From: Marinobacterium ramblicola
GTDB lineage: Bacteria; Pseudomonadota; Gammaproteobacteria; Pseudomonadales; Balneatricaceae
Length of the DNA: 64,000 bases
NCBI RefSeq assembly: GCF_019084545.1
Contig: NZ_JAHREP010000005.1
Coordinates: forward strand, 62,001 to 126,000
Direction of reading: 5' to 3'
How positions within the stretch are numbered: position 1 is the first letter of the stretch; the number at the start of each line of letters is the position of its first letter. The notes under the pieces were generated by a model. That model did not search any database. It was not told where the DNA came from and saw nothing but the letters and a program-made list of their open reading frames with translations. A program made the position numbers and the translations under genes. Shown here in pieces: positions 20,629 through 29,964 of the stretch.

Positions 20629-21321
20629 TTATCCGTTGTCCCTGTTTTTCAGGCGTGCGAGGATATCGTTGGCCGAACCTGTGCTACCACCGATACCGGC
20701 CTGAGACAGCTTGGCCTTGAGATCATCGCCATTTTCCGCCGATGCCATCTCGCGGGCTGCGTCGATCTCGGCCGCGCGATGTTGCTGCTTCGTCTGGATA
20801 CGTTCGAGGGATTCATAGGCCGTGCGCATCTTGGCATCGGTATTAAGGTGGCGGGATGACAGACTTTCCTGGGCTTTCTGTACCGAAGCCGTGGCCTTGA
20901 CTGTATCCACCTGCTGTTTCATCAAGCGCAGGGCGTTCTTTGATGATTTGAGATCTTTACGCAGCTGGACGATAGATGCGGTCACCTGATCGAGAAATCC
21001 CTGCTCCGTCTGCAGTTGCTCCTCGAATTCGGCGATTTTTTCCGCAACCTCCAGTGCCAGGCTTTCGTTGCCCTTATCCATGGCGGCGACGGCGTAGCCT
21101 TCATGCTCGGCAATGGCGTCTTGGAGTGCGGCGACTTTTTGTTGCGAGAGTTTTTCCTTGGCGACGATCGAGGTCAGAGCCTGCTCTGACTTACGGATCT
21201 CCGCTTCGGTTTCACGAATCTCCTGATCGAGGATCACCAGTGCCTGGTTGTCGGCAACGGCTTCAGCTGCTGTGGTTGCGTGGCCTTTTAATGCAGTCAG
21301 TAGTTTTTTGAAAACAGACAT
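20629..21321 (-). CDS. yjfJ: PspA/IM30 family protein (YjfJ)
   Basis: Predicted coiled-coil protein of 230 residues in the PspA/IM30 (ESCRT-III-like) superfamily. It is almost entirely helical and charged from about residue 25 to 190, with a short N-terminal amphipathic segment (MSVFKKLLTALKGHA) and a C-terminal DDLKAKLSQAG region. Members bind the inner face of the membrane and protect it under stress. TAGGAG precedes the ATG. It is the second gene of the operon, after the DUF2170 gene. Confidence 0.88.
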   Translation of the reverse strand: MSVFKKLLTALKGHATTAAEAVADNQALVILDQEIRETEAEIRKSEQALTSIVAKEKLSQQKVAALQDAIAEHEGYAVAAMDKGNESLALEVAEKIAEFEEQLQTEQGFLDQVTASIVQLRKDLKSSKNALRLMKQQVDTVKATASVQKAQESLSSRHLNTDAKMRTAYESLERIQTKQQHRAAEIDAAREMASAENGDDLKAKLSQAGIGGSTGSANDILARLKNRDNG

Positions 21322-21352
21322 TCTGAACTCCTATATCCATTAAATACTTCGG

Positions 21353-21745
21353 TTAAGCCAGATAGGTTCCGTAAAACTCGAGCATGCCCTCGATATTCAG
21401 GAACAGGGTCTCGACTTCGATCAGAACGCTTTCCGGTTTTGAGTGAGCACTGAGCGCACCGAATGCGGCGTAGTACTCATCGTTGCCGATAGTGGATATG
21501 CCCAGAGTTGTCAGCGGGAACACGGTTTTATGGGTTCGCAGGATCTGTGCGTTAAGTGCGTTCTGATCCCGAACCTGATCCACCTTGCACAGCAGGGACT
21601 CGACCAGGATCTGGTCGCCTTCCACGGTGACAAAGGCATCTACGCCATCTTCGTGACTGATGAGAACGGCGTCGCCCTCTTGCATGACGGTCAGCTCGTC
21701 CTGGGCGGATAGCAGTGAATGAAGTTCAGCTAAAGTAAGTGCCAT
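21353..21745 (-). CDS. yjfI: DUF2170 protein (YjfI family)
   Basis: Cytoplasmic protein of 130 residues of the DUF2170/YjfI family, first gene of the yjf-like operon. The frame extends upstream to 21898, but the start at 21745 (MALTLAELHS) has AAGGAG 6 bases before it and the extension shows no protein-like character. Acidic, no membrane helix. YjfI-like proteins accompany PspA homologues; function unknown. Confidence 0.82.
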   Translation of the reverse strand: MALTLAELHSLLSAQDELTVMQEGDAVLISHEDGVDAFVTVEGDQILVESLLCKVDQVRDQNALNAQILRTHKTVFPLTTLGISTIGNDEYYAAFGALSAHSKPESVLIEVETLFLNIEGMLEFYGTYLA

Positions 21746-22084
21746 GGTCACTCCTTGAGGCCAGTTATTGTCTGGATTTTGGGCTGAGTACGCCGGGTAT
21801 CGTCCGTGCGGATACGACGGTATTCGGCTACTGAAATGAAGTGAAGTTGCGTTGCGGTTAACGATATTGCAGACGCCGCCGACTCTGTCCTTGATCATGT
21901 TCGGTTTGGACTTCCAAAGTGTCCGATGCAGCTTAAAGCTGGATTAACGACCGACTGGTTCGGCCACCTATTTCGTGAATTGGTTCATCGATAAGCCGTT
22001 CGATTCTAGCTTGGTAGGGGGGAAAGGGTAGTCCCTGATAGGGCCGTGACGGTGCCGAGGTAAAACTGTGTGGAGAGGGGTGCC
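21746..22084. other. Intergenic region upstream of the yjf-like operon
   Basis: Promoter-side region of the yjf-like operon. I see no gene and no sigma-54 consensus in it. A perfect 13-base inverted repeat CAGCTTAAAGCTG at 21929-21941 could be an operator; this is a guess from symmetry alone. Confidence 0.35.
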
Positions 22085-22111
22085 CCGCGGCATACCGTAC
22101 ATCCTGTACAT
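22085..22111 (-). repeat. Terminator-abutting repeat, copy F
   Basis: A 27-base motif, 26 of 27 identical to the unit at 55607. On the minus strand it begins ATGTACAGGATGTACGG immediately after the last T of the putP terminator and runs to CCGCGG. GTACA-GGA-TGTAC is an inverted repeat. Confidence 0.75.
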
Positions 22112-22135
22112 AAAAAAGCGCCGTGGGGACGGCGC
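22112..22135 (-). terminator. Rho-independent terminator after putP
   Basis: On the minus strand GCGCCGT-CCCC-ACGGCGC, a 7-bp perfect stem with a four-base loop, is followed by six T. It stands about 60 bases after the putP stop. A second hairpin (CCACCAG/CTGGTGG, about 22162-22186) lies between. Confidence 0.85.
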
Positions 22136-22198
22136 AAATCGGAGGGCGTCGAATGGAGACCCACCAGGCTGCCCGGCACTGGTGGGGTGTAGCAAGGG

Positions 22199-23689
22199 TT
22201 ACAGCTTGCGCAGCATCTCGTTGTGCTGTTCGATCACGGCCGCTTCCGGCTCGTCGGTGACCAGGCTGACCAGGATGATCGCCACGGTGGCGAAGATGAT
22301 TCCCGGTACGATCTCGTACACTTCGAACAGACCGCCGGAGAGCTGTTTCCAGACCACCACGGTCAGCGCGCCGACGACGATACCGGCCAGGGCGCCGTTG
22401 CGGTTCATGCGCGGCCAGTACAGGCTCAGCAGCAGGGCCGGGCCGAAGGCGGCGCCGAAGCCTGCCCAGGCATAGGAGACCAGGCCTAGTACCGTGGAGT
22501 CCGGGTTGAACGCCAGCAGCAGGGCGACGAACGACAGCGCCAGCACCGCGATGCGGCCGACCATGACGATCTCCTTCTGGCTGGCGTCACGACGGAACAG
22601 CTGCTTGTAGAAATCCTCGGCCAGGGCGGAGGAGGAGACCAGCAGCTGGGAGTCGGCGGTGCTCATGATTGCGGCCAGGATAGCGGCCAGCAGGATACCG
22701 GCGATCACCGGATGGAACACGGCGTTGACCAGCACCATGAAGATCTTCTCGCCATCGGCGATATCGCCGGCCATGTGACCGTTGACATAGACCAGGCCGG
22801 CCAGGCCGACGAAGATCGCGCCGGCCATGGCCAAACCGCTCCAGATCACCGCGATGCGGCGTGCGGTGGGGATGTCCGCGTTGCTGCGGGTAGCCTTGAA
22901 GCGGGCCAGGATATGCGGCTGGCCGAAGTAACCCAGGCCCCAGGCCATCAGCGAGACGATGGCGATCATGCTCAGCGATTCACCGGCATTGTCCCGGGTG
23001 ATGGTCAGCAGTTCCGGGTTGATCTGCTCGAGGGAATCGAACATGGCGCTCCAGCCGCCGTCGACCTGCATCACCATTACCGGCACGATCAGCAGTGCCG
23101 CGGCCATCAACAGGCCCTGCACCAGGTCGGTCCAGGATACCGCCAGGAAGCCGCCGAACAGGGTGTAGGAGACCACGCAGATGGTGCCGACGATCACCGC
23201 GGTGCTGTAGTCGAGGCCGAACACGGTTTCGAACAGCTTGCCGCCGGCGACCAGGCCTGAGCTGGTGTAGAACAGGAAGAACAGCAGGATGAAGAACGCC
23301 GAGATCACCTGCAGCGCACGGGAGTTGTCGCGGAAACGGTTGGCGAAGAACTCAGGCAGAGTCAGCGAGTCGTTGGCGACGATACTGTAGGTGCGCAGGC
23401 GCTTGGCGGTGATCATCCAGTTGGTCCAGGTGCCGAGCAGCAGGCCGCCGGCGAGCCAGAGCGACTCCAGTCCGGAGCCGTAGGCGTAGCCGGGCAGGCC
23501 GAGCAGCAGCCAGCCGCTCATATCGGAGGCGCCGGCGGACAGGGCGGCCGGCCAGGGGCCCAGGGAGCGGCCGCCGAGGAAGTAATCGGAGGAGCTGGCG
23601 GTACGGATATAGGCGTAATAGCCGATTGCCAGCATTACAATAAGGTAAACGGCAAAGGTGCCGTAAATGGCAAGATTATTATCATTCAT
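22199..23689 (-). CDS. putP: Sodium/proline symporter
   Basis: Inner-membrane Na+/L-proline symporter of the SSS family, 496 residues, the usual PutP length, with about 13 transmembrane helices. Recognisable parts are SSSDYFLGGRSLGPWPAALSAGASDMSGW near the N-terminus, which holds sodium-site residues, and the helix with STADSQLLVSSSALAEDFY. The start is the ATG at 23689 (MNDNNLAIYG); the longer frame to 24022 has no family character. It is the last gene after putA and the PutA-tail gene, so uptake and breakdown of proline are linked. Confidence 0.93.
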   Translation of the reverse strand: MNDNNLAIYGTFAVYLIVMLAIGYYAYIRTASSSDYFLGGRSLGPWPAALSAGASDMSGWLLLGLPGYAYGSGLESLWLAGGLLLGTWTNWMITAKRLRTYSIVANDSLTLPEFFANRFRDNSRALQVISAFFILLFFLFYTSSGLVAGGKLFETVFGLDYSTAVIVGTICVVSYTLFGGFLAVSWTDLVQGLLMAAALLIVPVMVMQVDGGWSAMFDSLEQINPELLTITRDNAGESLSMIAIVSLMAWGLGYFGQPHILARFKATRSNADIPTARRIAVIWSGLAMAGAIFVGLAGLVYVNGHMAGDIADGEKIFMVLVNAVFHPVIAGILLAAILAAIMSTADSQLLVSSSALAEDFYKQLFRRDASQKEIVMVGRIAVLALSFVALLLAFNPDSTVLGLVSYAWAGFGAAFGPALLLSLYWPRMNRNGALAGIVVGALTVVVWKQLSGGLFEVYEIVPGIIFATVAIILVSLVTDEPEAAVIEQHNEMLRKL

Positions 23690-23810
23690 AAGCTCATTGT
23701 CTCTATCACGTTGAGTTACACGGAAACCTGAACAAGCGACTGCCGGCTCGCCGTGCCGTTGGGGTTCGGCCGCGATCTCGACAGGCGCCAGGTACAGGCA
23801 AGCGTTTCGA

Positions 23811-24509
23811 TCAGGCAGTACTGCCCAGTTCCAGCAGGGTGGCGTTGCCGCCAACAGCGGTGGTATTGATGGTGCGCGTCTTTTCCGTGACGAAGCGGTG
23901 CGTATGATCCGGCTGCAGCAGCGTTGAACAACCCTCGGGGTCGGTCTCGGCGGCCAGCTGGACCAGTAAGCCTGTGCGTTCCGCCAACTGGCGCTGGAAC
24001 AGGATCTGCTCCCTGGCCGCACAGACCGGCGCTACCAGCGCCAGTTTGGGCAGTGCCAGCAACGCTTCCAGCGGCTCGTTTTCGACAAAGGTCAACACGC
24101 CGCGCGGCACGCCGATCTGGTGCAACAGCATCACCAGGCGGTTACACCAGGCGGTCTCCACCAGGCCGCTGAGGATCACCGGGTTGCCGCAAGCCAGGGC
24201 GCTGAACACCTGGCCGGCCAGGGCGACCGGAGTGGCACCGGGGGTGCCGAATACCAGCACGTCGCCGCGACCGCTCAGGTACAGCTCATTGCTCTCCCCG
24301 GTGGGGCCGGGCAGCTCCTGCACCCTGCCCATGTGCTGGGCGCGGCTCAGCAGCAGCGGGATCAGCCGCAGCTGCTCCTCATGGTCGGCGGCCAGCGGCA
24401 GCTGCTCCAGTGCCGCGTGCAGCAGCTTGCAGCGATAGGCGAAACCACGGCGATTCCAGTTCTCGGATACGGCGGCATGGTCGGCGCCGAAAAGGCTGTG
24501 CTCGGTCAT
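23811..24509 (-). CDS. Stand-alone PutA C-terminal domain-like protein
   Basis: A 232-residue protein that looks like the C-terminal aldehyde-dehydrogenase-superfamily domain of long PutA proteins, ending with the characteristic TINTTAVGGNATLLELG. It lacks the catalytic cysteine motif. In long PutAs this domain lies at the end of the same chain and helps close the substrate tunnel. Here a stop and 15 bases separate it from putA, and a clear GGAGGAG ribosome site precedes its ATG, so it is a real separate gene rather than an obvious frameshift. It probably assembles with PutA; this is inference. Confidence 0.78.
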   Translation of the reverse strand: MTEHSLFGADHAAVSENWNRRGFAYRCKLLHAALEQLPLAADHEEQLRLIPLLLSRAQHMGRVQELPGPTGESNELYLSGRGDVLVFGTPGATPVALAGQVFSALACGNPVILSGLVETAWCNRLVMLLHQIGVPRGVLTFVENEPLEALLALPKLALVAPVCAAREQILFQRQLAERTGLLVQLAAETDPEGCSTLLQPDHTHRFVTEKTRTINTTAVGGNATLLELGSTA

Positions 24510-24524
24510 CGGTAGCTCCTCCAG

Positions 24525-27500
24525 TTACTGCTCGTTGGCCGGAATCAGACGTGTAAAGCGGGGCAGGTAGTGCGGACCGCCCGCTTTTGGCCCGGTGCCG
24601 GACAGGCCCTGGCCGCCAAAGGGCTGTACACCGACCACGGCGCCGATCTGGTTGCGGTTGATATAGGTGTTGCCGACCCGGGCGCGGGCTTCGATATGGG
24701 CCGCGGTGCGCTCGTTGCGGCTGTGGATACCCAGGGTCAGGCCGTAGCCGGCGGCGTTGATCTGATCGATCAACCGGTCGAGATGGCGTGCCTCGTAGCG
24801 CAGCACATGGATAATCGGACCGAACTGCTCGCGACCTATCTGGTCGATGCGGTCGACCTCGATCAGTGTCGGCGGCACGAAGGTGCCACGTTTGGCATTG
24901 TTGGGCAGGGGTGTCTGTGCCAGCAGACTGGCGTACTCCCTCATCCGCTCGATATGGGCGCGAAGGCCCGATTGCGCACTTTCGTCGATCACCGGTCCAA
25001 TATCGGTACTCAGCAGCGCCGGGTCGCCCATACGCAGTTCCGCCATGGCACCCTCGAGCAGCTCGATGATGCGATCGGCAATATCCTGCTGCAGACAGAG
25101 TACGCGCAACGCCGAGCAGCGCTGCCCGGCGGAGGCGAAACCGGAGAGCAGGGCGTCTTTGACCACCTGCTCCGGCAGCGCGGTGGAGTCGACAATCATC
25201 GCGTTCTGGCCGCCGGTTTCGGCGATCAGGGTCGCCGGCTCCGCGGCATCGGCGCCGTCGCGCAGGCTCAGCGCACGGTTGATGCGCTGCGCGGTTTCGG
25301 TGGAGCCGGTAAAGGCGACACCGGCGATGCGCGGGTCGGCGGTCAGCGCGGCGCCCACGGTGGCGCCATCGCCGGGCAGGAACTGAATCGCACCGCCGGG
25401 TACGCCCGCTTCCAGCAGCAGCTCGATGGCACGCGCCGCGATCAGGCTGGTCTGCTCCGCCGGTTTGGCGATAACGCAGTTGCCGGCCACCAGCGCGGCA
25501 CCGACCTGACCGAGGAAGATCGCCAGCGGGAAGTTCCACGGGCTGATGCAGACGAAGATACCGCGGCCCTGGCGCTGCCATTTGGTCAGACCGCCATCGA
25601 GTCGGTGCAGATCCAGGTGCTCGGAAAACAGCTCCTCGGCACGAGCCGGATAGTAGCGACAGAAGTCAACCGCCTCGCGCACTTCGTCGATGCTGTCCTG
25701 GATAGTTTTGCCCGCCTCCTGATGGCACAGCGCGACGAACTCCTCCAGATGTTGTTCCAGCAGGTCTGCCAACTTGCGCAGGGCGCCGGCGCGCTCGTTA
25801 ACCGGCGTCTGCTGCCAGCTGGGCAGGAAGCGCGCCGCCGCGTCGATCGCTGCGATCACCTGCTCAGGGCCGGCAAAGGTCACCTGCCCGACCAGGTTGT
25901 CGCGGTCCGCCGGAGAGCGTACGTCGCTGTGCAGGGCGCTGCCAGGCACGACCCTGCCATCGATGATCGGGTCGGCCTGCCAGCACTGGTTGAGGCAGGC
26001 GTCGACCTTGGCGGCAAACGGCGCCCACTCGCTCTCGATCAGGATATTGGGGCCGGACGATGCCTTGCGCTCGGCACCGTAGATCGCGTTGGGTAGCGGG
26101 ATGTTCGGGTTGTGCAGGGTGTCGCGGCTGTGCAGCAGCTGCCAGGGGTGTTGCACCAGGTCGGCAACCGGGCAGCGCTGGTCCACCAGGCGGTGGACGA
26201 AGGAGGAGTTGGCGCCGTTCTCGAGCAGGCGACGCACCAGATAGGGCAGCAGGTCCTTGTGGTTACCCACCGGCGCATAGATGCGCACCGCCACGCCGGC
26301 CTGCTTCAGCACCTGATCGTAGAGTGCATCGCCCATGCCGTGCAGGCGCTGGAACTCGAAGTCCGCATGCCCGGCCAGGGTCATGATCGACGCTACGGTA
26401 TGGGCGTTATGGCTGGCGAACTGGGGCCAGATCAGGCCGCGCAGCTGTTCACTGAGCAGGAAGCGGGCACAGGCCAGATAGGAGACGTCGGTAGCCTCCT
26501 TGCGGGTAAATACCGGGTAACCGGACAGTCCGCGCTGCTGACAGAGCTTGATCTCGCTGTCCCAGTAGGCGCCCTTGACCAGGCGCACCGGGATCCGGTC
26601 GCCGACCTCATGCGCCAGCGCCGCGAGCCAGGCCAGTACCGGCAGCGCGCGTTTGGAGTACGCCTGTACCACCAGGCCCAGGCCGTTCCAGCCGTGACTC
26701 TCTTCGCTGCGGTAGAGCTTTTCGAACAGGCGTAGCGACAGCTCCAGGCGGTCGGCCTCCTCGGCATCGATGGTCAGCGCCACGTTCAGCGGGCGGGCAC
26801 GGCGGATCAGCAGCAGCACGCGCTCGGCCAGCTCGCTCATCACCCGCGCTTCCTGCAACACCTCATAGCGGGGATGCAGGGCCGACAGCTTGATCGATAC
26901 GCTGGGTTTGGGTGCGCTGCCGACATCGGGCATGGCGCCGACATAGTCGATGGCACGGGTGTAGTCGGCGTAGTACTTCTGCGCATCGGCCTCGGTCAAC
27001 GCTGCTTCGCCGAGCATGTCGAAGGAGTAGGTGTAACCCTGCTCGCGGTACTCCCGGCTGCGCTTGGCGGCCTCCGGCATGTCGCGGCCGAGCACGAACT
27101 GGTGGCCCATGATCTTCATTGCCTGCTGCATCACCTTGCGGATCACCGGCTCGGACAAGCGGTTGACCAGGCGATTGATGACCCCCGATGGGGTGCCGTC
27201 CTCGCGCTCGTCGAGACTGACCACCTTGCCGGTCAGCAGCAGGCCCCAGGTGGAGGCGTTGACCAGCAGCGATTCGGACTGGCTCAGGTGGCGTTTCCAG
27301 TCGGCGATGCTCAGTTTGTCGCGAATCAGCGCGTCGGCGGTGTCGGCATCGGGTATGCGCATCAGCGCTTCGGCCAGGCACATCAGCAGGATCCCCTCGC
27401 GGGTGTCCAGGCTGTACTCCAGCAGCAGGGCGTCGATCATGTGGATGGCGCCGTCGTCGGCGCGTACCTGTTCGATCAGGTCGGTGGCGCGGGATTCGGC

Positions 27501-27656
27501 GCTCGCCAGTTCATCGCTGCTCGGCTCGGCCAGGGCCATCAGCTCGCGCAGCACCCGGTCTTCATCGGCGGCGTAGAGCGGCGAGATCAGCTGCCAGATC
27601 TGAGTTAACGGCTGGCGGATAAAACCGGGGTCGAGAACGTCGATAGCCTTGAACAT
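24525..27656 (-). CDS. putA: Bifunctional proline dehydrogenase / P5C dehydrogenase
   Basis: Converts proline to glutamate via pyrroline-5-carboxylate in two steps. The 1043 residues hold the FAD-dependent proline dehydrogenase barrel (about 120-450) and the NAD-dependent dehydrogenase (about 530-1030) with FTGSTETAQ and the catalytic Cys847 in SAGQRCSALR. It lacks the N-terminal ribbon-helix-helix DNA-binding domain of E. coli PutA and the C-terminal domain, the latter encoded by the next gene. TAGGAG precedes the ATG. Without its own DNA-binding domain, control is probably by the AraC protein encoded upstream. Confidence 0.95.
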   Translation of the reverse strand: MFKAIDVLDPGFIRQPLTQIWQLISPLYAADEDRVLRELMALAEPSSDELASAESRATDLIEQVRADDGAIHMIDALLLEYSLDTREGILLMCLAEALMRIPDADTADALIRDKLSIADWKRHLSQSESLLVNASTWGLLLTGKVVSLDEREDGTPSGVINRLVNRLSEPVIRKVMQQAMKIMGHQFVLGRDMPEAAKRSREYREQGYTYSFDMLGEAALTEADAQKYYADYTRAIDYVGAMPDVGSAPKPSVSIKLSALHPRYEVLQEARVMSELAERVLLLIRRARPLNVALTIDAEEADRLELSLRLFEKLYRSEESHGWNGLGLVVQAYSKRALPVLAWLAALAHEVGDRIPVRLVKGAYWDSEIKLCQQRGLSGYPVFTRKEATDVSYLACARFLLSEQLRGLIWPQFASHNAHTVASIMTLAGHADFEFQRLHGMGDALYDQVLKQAGVAVRIYAPVGNHKDLLPYLVRRLLENGANSSFVHRLVDQRCPVADLVQHPWQLLHSRDTLHNPNIPLPNAIYGAERKASSGPNILIESEWAPFAAKVDACLNQCWQADPIIDGRVVPGSALHSDVRSPADRDNLVGQVTFAGPEQVIAAIDAAARFLPSWQQTPVNERAGALRKLADLLEQHLEEFVALCHQEAGKTIQDSIDEVREAVDFCRYYPARAEELFSEHLDLHRLDGGLTKWQRQGRGIFVCISPWNFPLAIFLGQVGAALVAGNCVIAKPAEQTSLIAARAIELLLEAGVPGGAIQFLPGDGATVGAALTADPRIAGVAFTGSTETAQRINRALSLRDGADAAEPATLIAETGGQNAMIVDSTALPEQVVKDALLSGFASAGQRCSALRVLCLQQDIADRIIELLEGAMAELRMGDPALLSTDIGPVIDESAQSGLRAHIERMREYASLLAQTPLPNNAKRGTFVPPTLIEVDRIDQIGREQFGPIIHVLRYEARHLDRLIDQINAAGYGLTLGIHSRNERTAAHIEARARVGNTYINRNQIGAVVGVQPFGGQGLSGTGPKAGGPHYLPRFTRLIPANEQ

Positions 27657-27860
27657 AGCGATCTCCTAACCTGAGGCTTACTGAGACGAGACAACGGCAG
27701 GTCGCGATTTTCGGGTCTGTTCCAGCTGGCTCGAAAAGTACTCATTACTGTAGACCCTGCCCACACTAGCTGCAGGTTAAGGAAGAGTGTTGCTGCGGGT
27801 CTTTCCCCGGACTCCGGGATTTTTGTCCCGTTCTACGGTGTTGGTCGACGGGGGCAGGGA

Positions 27861-28691
27861 TCAGCGCTGATGTGCGCGACGATAGCGTAGCGGGGAGGTG
27901 TCGAAGCGACGGCTGAAGGCGCGGGTCAGATTGCTTTGGCTGGCAAAGCCGAAACGTGCCGCCAGCTCCGAAATGCCGCAGTCGGTATTGGCCAGTGCGG
28001 CGGCGACCGACTGCAGGCGGCGCTCCATGACGTACTGTTGCGGGGTCTGCCCGGTTTGGTCGCGGAACAGGGCGAAGAACTGGCTTTCACTGAGGCAGGC
28101 ACTGCCGGCCAGCTCGGCAACGCCGATGCGGCGATCGATATGCAGGTCGATATAGGTATCGATCAACTCCATGTTCAGCTGACCCAGGCGACGCGGTGTG
28201 CTGCGCTGATGTTCCAGCTGGCGCTGCAGGGCGCAGACCAGGGTGCTGGCACAGGCATCCTGCAACAGGGTATCGGACGGGTTCTGCTGCATCTCCCGGC
28301 TCAGCGCGTTGAGCAGCAGCTGCATCTGCGGTGCACAGTTGAAATAGTCGGGGCGGCGGAACAGCTGTTCGATACGCTGCTGCAGCTGGCGGTCGTCGCC
28401 CTCGGTGGGCAGGTTGACCACCACGATGCGGTTGTCGCCCAGGCCGTGGAAGGCGTGTCCGGTGGCTGAGGGCAGCAGACAGCCCCAGCCGAAGTTGACC
28501 GGTCGGCAGTAGCCGGCCAGATCGAACTCGGTATCGCCTTCGAGGCCGAACACCAGCTGATGATAGCCATGATCATGCTGGTCGGCGCGGTCCGGCAGGG
28601 AGATGACGCTGGTCTCTTTACGCATGAAGCCGATCGTTGTTGGAAAGCCAGACACGCAGTGTAACACAGAGGGTTGACTGTTGTTGATCAT
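27861..28691 (-). CDS. pruR: AraC-family regulator, PruR-like
   Basis: Transcription activator of 276 residues with an N-terminal cupin-like sensor (HDHGYHQLVFGLEG) and a C-terminal pair of helix-turn-helix units (SESQFFALFRDQTGQTPQQY; FGFASQSNLTRAFSRRF). It lies just upstream of putA on the same strand, as pruR does in Pseudomonas aeruginosa, so it probably activates put genes with proline. ATGs at 28691 and 28625 (MRKETSVISL) are both possible. The second fits relatives better in length; neither has a strong ribosome site. Confidence 0.82.
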   Translation of the reverse strand: MINNSQPSVLHCVSGFPTTIGFMRKETSVISLPDRADQHDHGYHQLVFGLEGDTEFDLAGYCRPVNFGWGCLLPSATGHAFHGLGDNRIVVVNLPTEGDDRQLQQRIEQLFRRPDYFNCAPQMQLLLNALSREMQQNPSDTLLQDACASTLVCALQRQLEHQRSTPRRLGQLNMELIDTYIDLHIDRRIGVAELAGSACLSESQFFALFRDQTGQTPQQYVMERRLQSVAAALANTDCGISELAARFGFASQSNLTRAFSRRFDTSPLRYRRAHQR

Positions 28692-28809
28692 CTGTTCAGG
28701 CCGGCGCTGCTTGCCGAATGCACAAAGGAGGTACGCCGCAGAGCGCTAAATCGGTACAATGGCGCCCAACTGGTTTACAGCGATTTATAGCAATTACAGG
28801 ATCAACACC

Positions 28810-29874
28810 ATGGCTGAGCTTAAGAACGACCGTTTTCTGCGTGCACTGCTGCGCGAACCGGTAGATTGCACCCCGGTCTGGATGATGCGTCAGGCTGGGC
28901 GTTATCTGCCGGAGTATCGCGAAACGCGGGCGCGTGCCGGTGACTTCATGAGTCTGTGCAAGAACCCGCAGCTCGCCTGCGAAGTGACGCTGCAGCCGCT
29001 GGAGCGTTACGATCTGGACGCCGCGATCCTGTTCTCCGATATCCTGACCATCCCCGATGCCATGGGGCTGGGGCTCTACTTCGAAGCCGGCGAGGGGCCG
29101 CGGTTCAAGAAGATCGTGCGCACCGCCGATGACGTGGCCGCACTGCCGGTGCCGGATGTGAAGCGCGATCTGGACTATGTCGTGGCCGCCGTGCGCGAGA
29201 TCCGCTCGGCTCTGGCCGGTCGGGTACCGCTGATCGGCTTCTCCGGCAGCCCCTGGACCCTGGCGACCTATATGGTCGAGGGTGGCTCGAGCAAGGATTT
29301 CCGCCATATCAAGGAGATGATGTACGCCCGCCCGGAGGTGATGCATGAGCTGCTGGCCAAACTGGCCGATGCGGTCACCCTCTACCTGAATGAGCAGATC
29401 CTGGCCGGCGCCCAGGCGGTGCAGATCTTCGATACCTGGGGCGGTGCGCTGAGCGGGCCGATGTACCGTGAATTCTCCCTGGCCTATATGAAGCGTATCG
29501 TCGACGGCCTGATCCGTGAGCATGAGGGGCGCCGAGTACCCTCTATCCTGTTTACCAAGAACGGCGGTCAGTGGCTGGAGACGATGGCTGATGCCGGAGC
29601 CGATGCGCTGGGCCTGGACTGGACCACCGACATCGGTGACGCCCGGCGTCGGGTCGGCGACCGGGTGGCGCTGCAGGGCAATATGGACCCCAGCGTACTC
29701 TATGCCCCGGCCGACCGTATCCGCGGTGAAGTGGCCGCGATTCTGCAGAGCTATGGTCCCGGTAGCGGTCACGTGTTCAACCTGGGTCACGGTATCCACC
29801 AGTTCGTCGATCCGGAAAGCGCCGGCGTATTTGTCGATGCGGTACATGAACTGAGCCTCTCCTACCACGATTGA
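28810..29874 (+). CDS. hemE: Uroporphyrinogen decarboxylase
   Basis: Cytoplasmic haem-pathway enzyme that removes four acetate carboxyls from uroporphyrinogen III. The 354 residues are exactly the common length. The signature [16 protein letters not shown] is near the N-terminus, and [13 protein letters not shown] and NLGHGI follow. I take the ATG at 28810, just after AGGATCAACACC, over the extension to 28759. It is divergent from the AraC gene. A GC-rich hairpin follows the stop. Confidence 0.96.
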   Translation: MAELKNDRFLRALLREPVDCTPVWMMRQAGRYLPEYRETRARAGDFMSLCKNPQLACEVTLQPLERYDLDAAILFSDILTIPDAMGLGLYFEAGEGPRFKKIVRTADDVAALPVPDVKRDLDYVVAAVREIRSALAGRVPLIGFSGSPWTLATYMVEGGSSKDFRHIKEMMYARPEVMHELLAKLADAVTLYLNEQILAGAQAVQIFDTWGGALSGPMYREFSLAYMKRIVDGLIREHEGRRVPSILFTKNGGQWLETMADAGADALGLDWTTDIGDARRRVGDRVALQGNMDPSVLYAPADRIRGEVAAILQSYGPGSGHVFNLGHGIHQFVDPESAGVFVDAVHELSLSYHD

Positions 29875-29907
29875 ACCTGAGTGACCTGTTACCGTCATAG
29901 CTAACGC

Positions 29908-29931
29908 CTGCCCGGGGCTTTGCGCCGGGCT
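29908..29931 (+). terminator. Possible terminator hairpin after hemE
   Basis: GCCCGG/CCGGGC stem with a nine-base loop between hemE and the carbonic anhydrase gene. Only a short TCT follows, so termination would be weak. Confidence 0.35.
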
Positions 29932-29964
29932 CTATCAGCCATCTCAAGACCCAACGGAATCATT

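Noticed and set aside
21968-22195. A 75-codon minus-strand frame containing MYRMYGMPRG
   Set aside because: It reads through the putP terminator and repeat F and has no coding character.
24570-26096. A 508-codon plus-strand frame opposite putA
   Set aside because: Antisense shadow of the conserved dehydrogenase domain.
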